Part shown: positions 9,290-20,100 of the stretch, piece after piece | Layout of the letters: each line of letters opens with the position of its first letter | Position numbering within the stretch: the stretch's first letter is position 1 | Assembly: GCA_016721725.1 (NCBI GenBank) | Contig: JADKHN010000001.1 | Span: 806,001-870,000, forward strand | Direction of reading: 5' to 3' | DNA: 64,000 nucleotides | Source: Chitinophagaceae bacterium | GTDB taxonomy: Bacteria; Bacteroidota; Bacteroidia; Chitinophagales; Chitinophagaceae | Notes under the pieces: model-generated | Databases searched by the model: none | What the model was told of the DNA's origin: nothing | What the model saw: only the letters and a program-made list of their open reading frames with translations | Made by a program: the position numbers and the translations under genes

Positions 9290-12200
9290 GGAAAATACAA
9301 TTCAAGCTGGATAGAAAGCAGGTGGGTAAAGGAACCTGGCTGGTCAGGGAAAATCGGGCCGATTATTTTACAGAACAGGTAACCGTTCAGTACATCAATA
9401 CCGAAGAGGGCATGCGGCAGAATTTTATCATCCATTCACCGCTTTCAAAAAGAAGCACACTTAAGCTGAATTTAAAAATCAAAACAAAGTTAAAGAGTGA
9501 ATTAAACGGCAACCAGCTGAAATTCTTCCATAGAAAAATAAATGTGCTGAATTATGAAGACCTGCATGTTTGGGATGCTGCCGGCAAAACACTCGCCGCT
9601 TCTTTTAAAATAACAGGCCACGGAAAATTAGTAATTGAAGTAAATACAAATGATGCCGTATACCCCATTACCATCGACCCCATCAGTACTACACCAGCTG
9701 GAATGGTAGAAAGTAATAACGCCGGCGGCAGGATGGGCAATTCGGTGTCATCGGCCGGGGATGTGAATGGAGACGGATACAGCGATGTGATCGTAGGAGC
9801 CTATTTTTTTTCCAACGGACAAGGGGGCGAAGGCGCTTTTTATGTCTTTCACGGATCGGCAACAGGAATGAACACCACGCCGGCGCTGATGGTCGAAAGC
9901 AACCAGGCGTCCTGGCAAATGGGCTATTCGGTGTCTTCCGCGGGCGATGTCAATGGCGATGGATACGGTGATATACTGGTGGGTGCTCCTTTTTACAGCA
10001 ATGGGCAAAGCAGTGAAGGCGCCTGTTTTATATACCTGGGTTCAGCAACCGGCCTCAGCAGTACGCCAGCTTTGACGCTGGAAGAAGATAATACGAATGC
10101 CCGCTTCGGTCAATCCGTTGCCGGTGCCGGGGATGTGAATGGAGACGGATACAGCGACATCATTGTTGGGGCACCCGCCTACACCAATGTTGAAGGGGGT
10201 GAAGGAGCGTTCTTTATGTTTCATGGTTCCGCTTCGGGGATCAACGCGACAGCCGTTTCGGTAGTTGAAAGCAACCAGGCCAGCGCCCAGTTCGGGTGGT
10301 CGGTCGCTCCTGCAGGTGATGTCAATGGCGATGGTTACAGCGATGTGATCATGGGCGCGAGGCTATACGATAACGGTCAGACCGATGAAGGCATTTTTAA
10401 TGTGTATCATGGCAGTGGTTCGGGCATCAATACTACGCCGGTTACATCGGTAGAAGGCAATACGAATAATCTTTACCTGGGTTATTCGGTCGCTCCTGCA
10501 GGTGATGTCAATGGCGATGGTTACAGCGACGTGCTGGTGGGGGCTACAGGATACAGTAATGGACAAGGCAATGAAGGAGAATTCCTGGTTTACCCCGGAA
10601 GCGCATCGGGAGTTAGTACAACAGCTTCGGCATCGGCGGAAAGCAATCAGGTGAATGCAGCGATGGGTAATTCAGTGGGCTGTGCGGGAGATGTGAATGG
10701 TGACGGATACAGCGATATCCTGGTGGGTGTTCCCGGTTATAGCAACGGTCAGAGTAATGAAGGCGCCGCCTTTTTTTATCCCGGCTCTGCAAGCGGTATC
10801 AATCCCGCTGTCAATACGGTGCTGGAAAACAACTTGGCCGGTAGTACCCTGGGTACCGCTGTTGCCGGAGCCGGGGATGTGAATGGCGATGGGTACAGTG
10901 ATGTGGTGGTTGGATCCATGGGTTATAGTAACGTTGAAAGTACGGAAGGCGCGGCCTTTGTTTTTCACGGCTACGCCGCTGGCCTATCCACCACACCCAA
11001 CAGCACACCCGATGATGCCGACCAGTTTGCTGCTCAATTTGGAATTAGTATTGCCAATGCCGGCGATGTAAATGGTGATGGTTACTCCGATGTGATCATT
11101 GGAGCCTGGCAATATGATGATGGATTTGTGGATGAAGGAAAAGCCTTTGTGTACCATGGATCGGCAACAGGTTTATCTGCCACACCCAACAGCACACCTG
11201 ATGATGCCGATCAGGCCGGTGCCTGGTTTGGTGAATCAGTAGCCGGAGCTGGAGATGTAAATGGCGATGGCTACAGTGATGTAATTATCGGGGCTTACAA
11301 ATATGACGATGGCTTTGTGGATGAAGGCAAAGCCTTTGTGTACCATGGATCTGCGGCTGGCTTATCGGCCTCCCCCGTCAATACCCCTGATGATGCCGAC
11401 CAGCTTGATGCCCGTTTTGGTGTTTCAGTTGCGGGGGCCGGGGATGTGAATGGCGATGGATACAGCGATGTGATTATTGGGTGTTACCGGTATAATGATG
11501 GGGCCAGTACGGATGAAGGCTTGGCATTTGTGTACCATGGCTCGGCAACTGGTTTATCGTCAACACCCAACAGCACACCCGATGATGCCAACCAGACTTT
11601 TGCACAATTCGGTTATTCCGTTGCCGGGGCCGGTGATGTAAATGGTGACGGTTATAGCGATGTGATCATCGGCGCTTTTCAATTTGACAATGGTCAGACA
11701 GATGAGGGCACGGCATTTGTATACCATGGCTCCGCTACAGGCATCAGCAACAATTTTACCGCAATGGTGGAGAGCAATCAGGCAACTGCATATTTCGGGT
11801 GTTCTGTTGCTTCTGCCGGCGATGTAAATGGAGATGGGTATGGCGATGTAATTGTTGGGGCGTATTGGTACGATGACGGAATAAATTTTGATGAAGGCAG
11901 GGCTTTTGTATATCACGGATCAGCCACAGGTATCGGCCTTTCGCCAAACAGTACCCTGGATGATGCTGATCTGAATGGCGCTCAATTTGGCATTTCAGTT
12001 GCCGGTGCGGGAGATGTGAACGGCGATGGATACAGCGATGTGATCATTGGGGCTAATTTATTCAATGATGGCGCAAACACAAGTGAAGGCAGGGCTTTTC
12101 TTTATTATGGGTCATCTGCCGGACTTTCAGCCGGCCCCCTCAGCACACCCGATGATGCCGACCAGGCCAACGCCTGGTTTGGTTATTCGGTTGCCTCAGC

Positions 12201-13276
12201 CGGTGATGTAAACGGAGATGGGTACAGCGATGTGATCATTGGGGCCTGGCAATTCGATGACGGATTTTCTAATGAAGGCAAAGTGTTTCTATACAATGGT
12301 AATGAGTTAACCAACAACAAACGGAATAACCTGCGTTTGTATAATTCCGATCTAACCACGAACATCAACAGCAGTAACTTTATCTTCAGCAATTTTGGTG
12401 CAGGGCTTTTTTCAAAATCTTTTTTAGGAAGAGCAAAGGGGAAAATGGTTTGGGAAACCAGGCTTAACTATAATGCATGGAGCGGCAGTCCGATCACAAA
12501 CAGTACCCTTTATACTGCACAACAGGTTACCTATAACGATATGGGCATTGCCGGTGTGGAATTAAAAAATCTGATCAATAAAATTGGTGGCGGCCGATAC
12601 ACCAAGTTGAGGGTAAGGATCAAATACGATCCCGTGACCGCCATCACCGGGCAGGTCTTTTCCCCCTGGCGATATGTGTCTTCCATCATCGATGCCAATA
12701 ACCTCGGCGTGCTGCCCATCGAAATGGTCTCTTTCAACGCCGCCTGGCTGCAAAAGGGCAGATCCGCCAAACTGGAATTCAAGACCGATAAGGAATCGGG
12801 CATCTGTTGTTTCGATATTGAAAAGAGTCTGGATGGATTCAATTTCACCTCCATCGGTTCTTTGCCGGCTAAGAATATTTCCGGTATTCAGTCTTACCAA
12901 TTCACCGACAACAACGCGAACAACAACAAACAATTCTACCGCATCAAATTAAAAGGCATCGGCGGACAGATCGAATACAGCAATATCCAGCAACTACAGA
13001 ACAATGGCTCAACGGAGATCCTGGTCTTCCCCAATCCCGCAACCGATGTATTGCAGTTGCAGCTGAACGGTACTTATTCCAAAATGGATGTGCAGATCGT
13101 CAATGCGGCGGGGCAAGTGGTAAAGCAATTGAACAACCTGTCTGTGTCAAATCAGTCGCTTCGCATTCCCGTAAACAATTTATCCCCCGGCCGTTACTGG
13201 CTGAAGCTGCAAAGCGGAAACGAGAAGCAGTTGCTGCAGTTTGTGAAGTACTAAGGGTTGGAAACCCTGCCTTTCA

Positions 13277-13954
13277 TTACAATATCCCCTTTTGATAGGC
13301 CAGCCGTAAGGCCTGGGCACGGCTGTTCACATGCAGTTTGTTATAGATGTTGATGACATGTTTCTTCGCGGTATTGGAACTGATGTCCAGCCGCGTGCCG
13401 ATCTCTTTATAGGATAATCCTTCTACCAGGAGCTGCAGGATCTCCTTTTCCCGGTCGGTCAGGTCGAATAATTCTTTTGATTCGTTTGCCGGTTGTTTTT
13501 GCAGGATGGTGAGCTGGTTCTTTTGCACGAGTTGCAATATTTTATGGGCGATGCCCGGAGAAATCGGGCCGGCCCCGTTTTCCACCATCTGCCAAAGCAT
13601 GTCGGTGATGTTCTCCGCGCTCTCGTCTTTCAGCAGATAACCAAAGGCGCCGGCCTTGATGGCTTTGAATATCTTGTCTTCATCATCAAAGATGGTAAGT
13701 ACCACGAATTTAACGGTTGGGTAAAAAGAAGATCCCGTTGCAATGGCGTCCACCCCATCCATATTCGGCATCTCCAGGTCCATCAGCGCAACATCCGGCA
13801 ATTCATCAACGGACAGGTTTTTCATTTTATTCAGGAAATCCTCTCCGTCTTCGGCAACCAACACGATCTCAAAATGACCATGCCTCAGGAGCTTGTCCTT
13901 CAATATCGCCCGGTTACTGGCTTTATCATCTATAATGGCGACCCTGACAGACAT
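13277..13954 (-). CDS. NarL/LuxR-family response regulator
   Basis: This is a 225-residue protein with two domains. The receiver domain spans about residues 1-125: the acidic pair IIDD near residue 9, the phospho-acceptor Asp in ALMDLEMPNMDG, the Thr/Ser of VVLTIFDDE and the Lys of GYLLKDES. A GerE/LuxR-type helix-turn-helix spans about 158-222 (LTDREKEILQLLVEGLSYKEIG, then NTAKKHVINIYNKL). It lies directly downstream of the histidine kinase on the same strand (64 bp apart), so the two should form a two-component pair. It converges with FG-GAP copy B at a gap of 22 bp. Because the pair is embedded in the array and faces divergent copy C, control of the FG-GAP genes is a reasonable but untested guess. 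The gene is intact. Confidence 0.93.
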   Translation of the reverse strand: MSVRVAIIDDKASNRAILKDKLLRHGHFEIVLVAEDGEDFLNKMKNLSVDELPDVALMDLEMPNMDGVDAIATGSSFYPTVKFVVLTIFDDEDKIFKAIKAGAFGYLLKDESAENITDMLWQMVENGAGPISPGIAHKILQLVQKNQLTILQKQPANESKELFDLTDREKEILQLLVEGLSYKEIGTRLDISSNTAKKHVINIYNKLHVNSRAQALRLAYQKGIL

Positions 13955-14018
13955 GACGAATGGTTTACTGCAAATATTATAAAGTTTTTCTCACAATCAC
14001 TACTCCAATCAGGTACCC

Positions 14019-16996
14019 TCAGATCAGCATCCGGACGATAGTTCCTGTTTCCCTTCCCGATACGAGGGAGAACGCTATGTTAGAATCAAGCGCCCGTTTT
14101 TTCATATTGTTCAGCCCGTTACCCTGTTCCGTTCCTGAAAGTTCCTCCGGTACAAATCCCTTGCCGTCATCGCTCACGGTCAGCAGCCACTTTTCTTTCT
14201 CCTGGCGGCTTTCAATCGTAATGTTCCCGGCGTCTGCATGTTTGATGGCGTTGGTCAGGGCTTCCTGTACGATTCTCACCAGGTTCAGCGCCCGGGTATA
14301 ATGCAAAGACATTCCCGCCGGGGCATGGCCTTCCACTTTAAAATGGATATTGGGGTAATATCGGGTAAGGGACTGGCTGAAATTCTTTATCCTCAACAAG
14401 GCCTCCTCTGCTGTATAACGGTCTTTTTTCAAAGCCCAGATGGTTTCCCTGAGCGCGGCAATGATGTCTTTTGAAGCGAATTTCAGGTCGTTCATCAAGG
14501 CATGCCTTTCACCGGGGGCATCTTCTTTCTGCAACAATTCTGTATTGTACAAAACAGCGTTGGCATAAGCGCCGATATTATCGTGCAGGTCGCGGGAGAT
14601 GCGTTCTCTTTCTAATTGCAACTTATGTTCGCTTTCCAATTCCATTAATTTCTTTTGGTATTTCCTTTTGTTGTAACGGTTGATCCCATAGGCAAGTAAG
14701 GCTATCAATATAATGGCCATTGCTGAGATGAACCACCAGGTTTTCCAGAAGGGAGGGTTGATGGTGATCCGGATCTCTTTCAATGGCACAGCATCTTTAT
14801 TAAAAGAACGGCCGGCATAGATCTTGAAAACATATTTACCCGGCGGCAGGAGATACCTTACCGTTTGCAACCCGTCATTTTGTATCCACTGATCATCGAT
14901 GGATTCCATTTTATACTGATAGATATACTGGCCGGGGTTATTGCCGGACATTGCTAAAAAATCGAACGAAAGTGAATTCCGGTAATAGGGCAGGCTTATC
15001 TTTTCAATATCCCAAACAGCGGTGTCTTTAAATGCTTCTTCGTTATTGATTTTAATTTTAGTGACCAGCAACTTTATCTTTTCCTCAAAACGGCTGATGG
15101 CCGAAGGATAGAAGCTGCTCAGACCGTTTACACCGCCAAAATAAATTTCTCCATCGGCAGACCTCGCCACCACATTGGTGTTGAATTCATTTTCCTGCAG
15201 CCCGTCTTCTTTTTTCAGTTGCAGGATGCTGTTATCGGCCCGCACTTTAAAGATACCCTTGTTACTGCTGCACCAAAGAGCGCCTTCATCATCAACTGCC
15301 ATGGCATAGATGCATTCGTCGGGCAACCCATTTTCTTTCGTGAGGTGCGATAATATTTTTCCCGTGCTGTCGATCTTAAATATTCCCTTATTGCTTCCCA
15401 TAAAAATATTCCTGCTGCCATCTTCAGCAAAACACCGCACATTACCCGTATTCTTAAATGGTATCTTTTTCAGTTCTTTCAAGCTAACAGCATCCAGGAA
15501 GATGAGTTCATCATTGGCCTGGCTGATAATGGTTCCGTGATAATAAAGCCCGCTATGCGTATATGAGCTGGTGAATTCATATTCCGTGCATGTATTGCTG
15601 ACAAAATCTGTCCTGTATAATTTTCCCTGCGACTGGGTAATGGCCATTTTTTTATCCTGGTAGATCGGGTTACCAAAATAATCAATGCTGATCTTCGGCG
15701 ACGACAGGGATGAAGCGGGGAATTGACTTATGCGGGAAAGATCAGCGGATAAGATCCATACCTTATCATGACTATTGGAAAATAGCAGGTAATTGCTTTT
15801 GTTATCTTTTATGATGCAGTTGAAAGATAGTGGCAAACTATCGCCGGGTATTGCCTTTATATGTTTAACTAATCGTTGCAAAGTGTCGAATACCAGCAGA
15901 CCATTACCGGAAGTACCGGCCAGTATCCTGTTGCTTTTTTTATCGGGAAAAACGCTGATGATCGTGTTATTGTCATCTTTCTTTAGCGTACCATAGTACC
16001 TGACAGGATAATTATTCCTGATTATTTTTTTGATGCCGGCCATTACTGTGCTTAAACAAAGGTTTCCGAAATTATCTTCTGCCAGTTTTGCAATGGCGCC
16101 GGTACCGCCGATGGGTTGATTTTGAAAATTCACCATTTCAGCCCCGAGGGCCAGGTTAGCCGTGTCGAATTCGTAAAGGTGTTCGTTGAAGCTGATCAGG
16201 GTCTTGTTTTGCCAGGGAAAATGATGCAACGGCCAATAGGTTGGTTATCCTTGCCCTTTAGGATAATCGTTCTGCTGGTATTTTTGCTGAAGTCATAAAG
16301 CTGCAGGGCATTATTGGTGATATAGTCGTAATAAAACACCTCCTGTGCAGATCTCATTCTCAAAAAATAAGGAGAACTGGCTTTAAGGGGCGCAGATTGT
16401 CCAGTCAATTGTCCCTTTTGCAGGTCCCAGCAATACAGCACATCGTTTACCCGGATGATCGTTTTATGATCAATGATATTGCTGCTGAATAATGGCCTGT
16501 TATCCGAGTTTTCCGCAAGGTTCGGGAGTCCGGTTTTCAGGGTACTCTTTATCCTGAAGTTATGGCAATCGATGCCCGTGATCTCACCATTCACCGTATA
16601 GAAGTAAACGATATCTCCATCCTCACCGATGAACAACGCCGGTTTTTTATCACCCGTAAGCTTGTAAACCTGTATGAACCGGTTACCGGCGACCAGGTAT
16701 TTGCTGATACCCTGCGAATGGCTGAAAAGCAGTTCGCCGTTACTGCAGCGGAAGAACTTTACAAACTTATCATCGGGCAGGCCGGGCTGAATGGGTACAA
16801 TCGTGAAATCCTTTCCATCGAATTTTTGTATCCCGTTGGGAAAACTGATCCAGCAAAAATTATTCCTGTCATACCCGATATCGCCGATGGTGCTTTGCAG
16901 GAGGCCTTCATTCACACTATAGCTGAACGTATTATATCGCTTGATGGCCTGCGAATTTGCTGAGAAGCAGCCAGCCGATAAAATGATGGTCGCCAA
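14019..16996 (-). pseudogene. Propeller-sensor histidine kinase, split by one frameshift
   Basis: The upstream part (16196-16996) begins with a hydrophobic leader containing LSAGC and propeller repeats. Its frame ends at PGKTRP. The downstream part (14019-16229) resumes the same propeller with FPWQNKTLISFNEHLYEFD. It continues through further propeller blades, a Y_Y_Y domain (YRNSLSFDFLAMSG to INPPFW), one membrane helix (WWFISAMAIILIALLAYGI), a HisKA_3 region with the phospho-acceptor His in RISRDLHDNIGAYANAV, and a HATPase domain (NAIKHA, DDGKGF, GNGLNNMKKRA). One missing base near 16222-16230 explains the split; the total length is one short of a multiple of three. The family is a periplasmic ligand-sensing kinase of the NarX/two-component-propeller type. 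The start is uncertain because only TTG is found near 16996. If real, the frameshift removes signal input or the whole kinase. An assembly error is possible. Confidence 0.78.
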
Positions 16997-17129
16997 TATG
17001 ATGAGCGGAGTCTTCAGGCAGTTGCTGTTTATTTCAAATTACGCAATCCCTGGCAAACAAAGCTATTATCCAAATGGATTATAGGCTCATTTTGCCCGTC
17101 ACCTTAACTTAACCTGTTCTGCCAGATCC

Positions 17130-17160
17130 TTTGTCAAGCCTCAGTACTTCTTTATATTAA
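17130..17160 (+). promoter_or_regulatory. Possible promoter of FG-GAP copy C
   Basis: TTTG at 17130-17133 is followed after exactly 19 bp by TATATTAA at 17153-17160. The first box and the spacing fit the Bacteroidota sigma-70 consensus (TTTG-N19-TAnnTTTG), but the second box matches only in TA and TT. It ends 10 bp before the ATG. Confidence 0.3.
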
Positions 17161-17170
17161 ACAGGTTTTG

Positions 17171-20100
17171 ATGTACAAGTTTTTTACCCTTGCCGCGGCG
17201 GTAGCCATCATGCCTTTATCAAAACAGGCGCCTGCAGATCTTGCTTTTGTGAGCAAGAAGGAGAAGCAGGCCTATATCTTTCCGTACAAAAATTCCTTAC
17301 CCGATCCATTCAAGGCCGAAACTAAACCTGCAGAACCCTGGAGCCAGAACTGGATGGCCACCGCACAGGAAAATATCCGCAAAAGCGAATACCATTTTGT
17401 CTGGGAAGAAAAGCTAAAAGCATACTGCACACCTAACCGAAAAAATAATCTCCGTTTTTTTTATGATGATAGGGGATTTGTAGTTGAACCGGGAAGAACG
17501 AAAATACCCATTGGTGATATTGGCAAAACAACAAAGCCTGATGAGATAAAATACAGAACGATCGCCGACTGGAAAGTAAAATTCGATCTTGATAAAAAGC
17601 AAGTTGGGATTGGCCAGTGGCGAGTTGGGGAGAACAAAGCGGAATATGTCTCGGATAAGATTACGGTTCAATACATCAACAACGATGAAGGCATGCGGCA
17701 GAATTTTATTGTTCATGCTCCTTTATCAAATGATGATGAGTTGAAACTAAATTTCAGCGTTAAAACAAAACTGAAAACTTATTTGCATGGCAACCAGTTG
17801 CAGTTCTTTCGTAAGAAAGAAAATGTTTTGAATTATGAGCAGTTGAAGGTTTGGGATGCGGAGGGAAAGCCGTTGGAAGCAGTGATCAAAAAATGTAAAA
17901 AAAGTAAATACAGTATAGAAGTAAATACAAAATATGCCGCATATCCAATTACCATTGATCCTTTAAGCACAACACCAAACAGTACGCCCGATGATGCAAA
18001 CCAGGCGGGTGCCAAGTTTGGATGTTCTGTAGCATCTGCCGGGGATGTTAATGGTGATGGGTATAGCGATGTAATTATAGGTGCTCTTGATTATGATGAT
18101 GGTGCAAACCTGTCTGAAGGCCGGGCTTTTGTTTATCATGGATCGGCAACGGGTTTATCAGCAAGTCCCATTAGTACACCCGATGATGCCAACCTGAATC
18201 TTGCCCGGTTTGGTTGTTCTGTAGCTTCCGCCGGGGATGTCAATGGAGATGGGTATAGCGATGTGATCATTGGCGCTTTTCAATACACTGATGGTGCTAA
18301 CAGTAACGAAGGCCGTGCATTTGTTTACCATGGATCAGCTATTGGTATTGCCGCCAGCCCTAACAGCAACCTTGATGATGCTAACCAGGCAGGCGCTTGT
18401 TTTGGATATTCTGTAGCATCGGCAGGTGATGTAAATGGTGATGGATATAGCGATGTGATCATCGGCGCTTTCCAATACAATGATGGAGTAAACACAGATG
18501 AAGGCAGAGCTTTCGTGTACCATGGATCGGTTACAGGTTTGTCTGCCAGCCCCAACAGTACGCACGATGATGCAAACCAGGCTTCTGTTTTTTTTGGAGG
18601 ATCTGTTGCTTCTGCCGGAGACGTAAATGGCGATGGGTATAGCGATGTGGTCATTGGGGCTTCTCAATATGATGACGGAGGAAATACCAATGAAGGCAGG
18701 GCCTTTGTATATCATGGCTCAGCTACAGGTTTATCTACTACGCCCAATAGTACCCTGGATGACGGTAACCAGTTGGGAACATTGTTCGGTTGTTCTGTCG
18801 CTTCTGCAGGTGATGTAAATGGAGATGGTTACAGTGACGTGATCATTGGTGCTTATTTGTATGATTTAGTAGCACTCAATACGGATTTTGGGCGTGCCTT
18901 TATTTATTATGGCAGCGCTATAGGATTGTCTGCTACTCCAACAAGTTTTGGCGACGCTTCTCAAACAGGCGAAGGAGTTGGGATCAGTGTTGCCTGTGCT
19001 GGTGATATCAACGGAGATGGTTATAGTGATGTGATCCTAGGAGCTATAGGCTATGATGATGGTGTCAATACAAATGAAGGGAGGGCTTTTGTTTATTATG
19101 GTGCCTCTACAGGTTTAGTAACTACGGCAGGAAGCACACCTGATGATTCCGACCAGGCAGATTCCTGGTTTGGGTATAGTGTAAGCTCTGCTGGTGATGT
19201 GAATGGTGATGGCTACAGCGATGTAATTATCGGGGCTCAATATTACGATGATGGAGTTAATACAAACGAAGGTCGTGCCTTCGTTTACCACGGCTCAGCT
19301 GCGGGCTTATCAACCTCCCCCAACAATACACAAGACGATGCCAACCAGGCCGGCGCCAATTTTGGATATTCCGTTTCCCTGGCAGGCGATGTAAATGCCG
19401 ATGGATACAGCGATGTGATCATTGGCGCTTTTATGTATGATGACGGGGCTAATGTGGATGAGGGGCGTGCATTTGTTTATCATGGTTCTGCCACCGGCTT
19501 AGCTGCAACCCCCAATAATACCCAAGATGATGCCAACCAGGCCGGAGCCAATTTTGGTGTTTCGGTGAGTACGGCCGGTGATTTAAATGGCGATGGCTAC
19601 AGCGATGTGATCATTGGTGCAAATGGTTTTGATGATGGTGCCAATACAGCCGAAGGCCGTGCTTATGTTTATCATGGCTCAGCAACAGGGTTAGGTGCAA
19701 GCCCGGTCAGTACACCCGATGATGCCAACCAGGCCAATGCTAACTTTGGAATTTCTGTAGCTGATGCAGGAGACCTGAATGGTGATGGTTTTAGTGATGT
19801 GATCATCGGGGCAAGCGGTTATGATGATGGAGCCAATACCGATGAAGGCCGTGCTTTTGTTTATCATGGATCTGCTACAGGATTATCGGCTAACCCCAAC
19901 AGTACACCCGATGATGCCAACCAGGCCTCATCATCTTTTGGATGCTCAGTAGCCAGTGCCGGCGATGTGAATGGAGATGGTTACAGCGATGTGATCATCG
20001 GGGCCTACCAGTATGATGATGGTGCTAATGCCAATGAAGGCCGGGCTTATGTTTATCATGGTTCGGGATCCGGGATATCGGCTTTTCCCAGCAATACACA

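Larger units (their letters stand above)
8855..13254 (+). pseudogene. FG-GAP array copy B, interrupted by one frameshift
   Basis: The domain order is the same as in copy A: signal peptide, N-terminal domain, 14 FG-GAP repeats, bridge, fibronectin-like domain and T9SS tail (final residues LQFVKY). The reading frame breaks in a run of seven A at 9096-9102. Homologues read KWEEKLKAYCTPNRKNNLRF here, whereas this copy reads KWQKNKRLTAHPTEE and then runs to a stop at 9214. Adding one base restores the full frame, which continues without a stop to 13254. A downstream GTG at 9172 could start a protein of about 1360 residues without a signal peptide, which would not be exported. Blades 1-7 use ESNQ-type linkers and blades 8-14 mostly PDDADQ-type linkers. 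The N-terminal domain carries two PIAIG palindromes. It could be a true null allele, a switchable homopolymer or an assembly error. Confidence 0.8.

Noticed and set aside
13255..13270. AGGGTT-GGA-AACCCT hairpin after copy B as a terminator
   Set aside because: Only six pairs and no T-run on either strand; too weak to call, though a similar AGGGTT-AG-AAACCC follows copy A.
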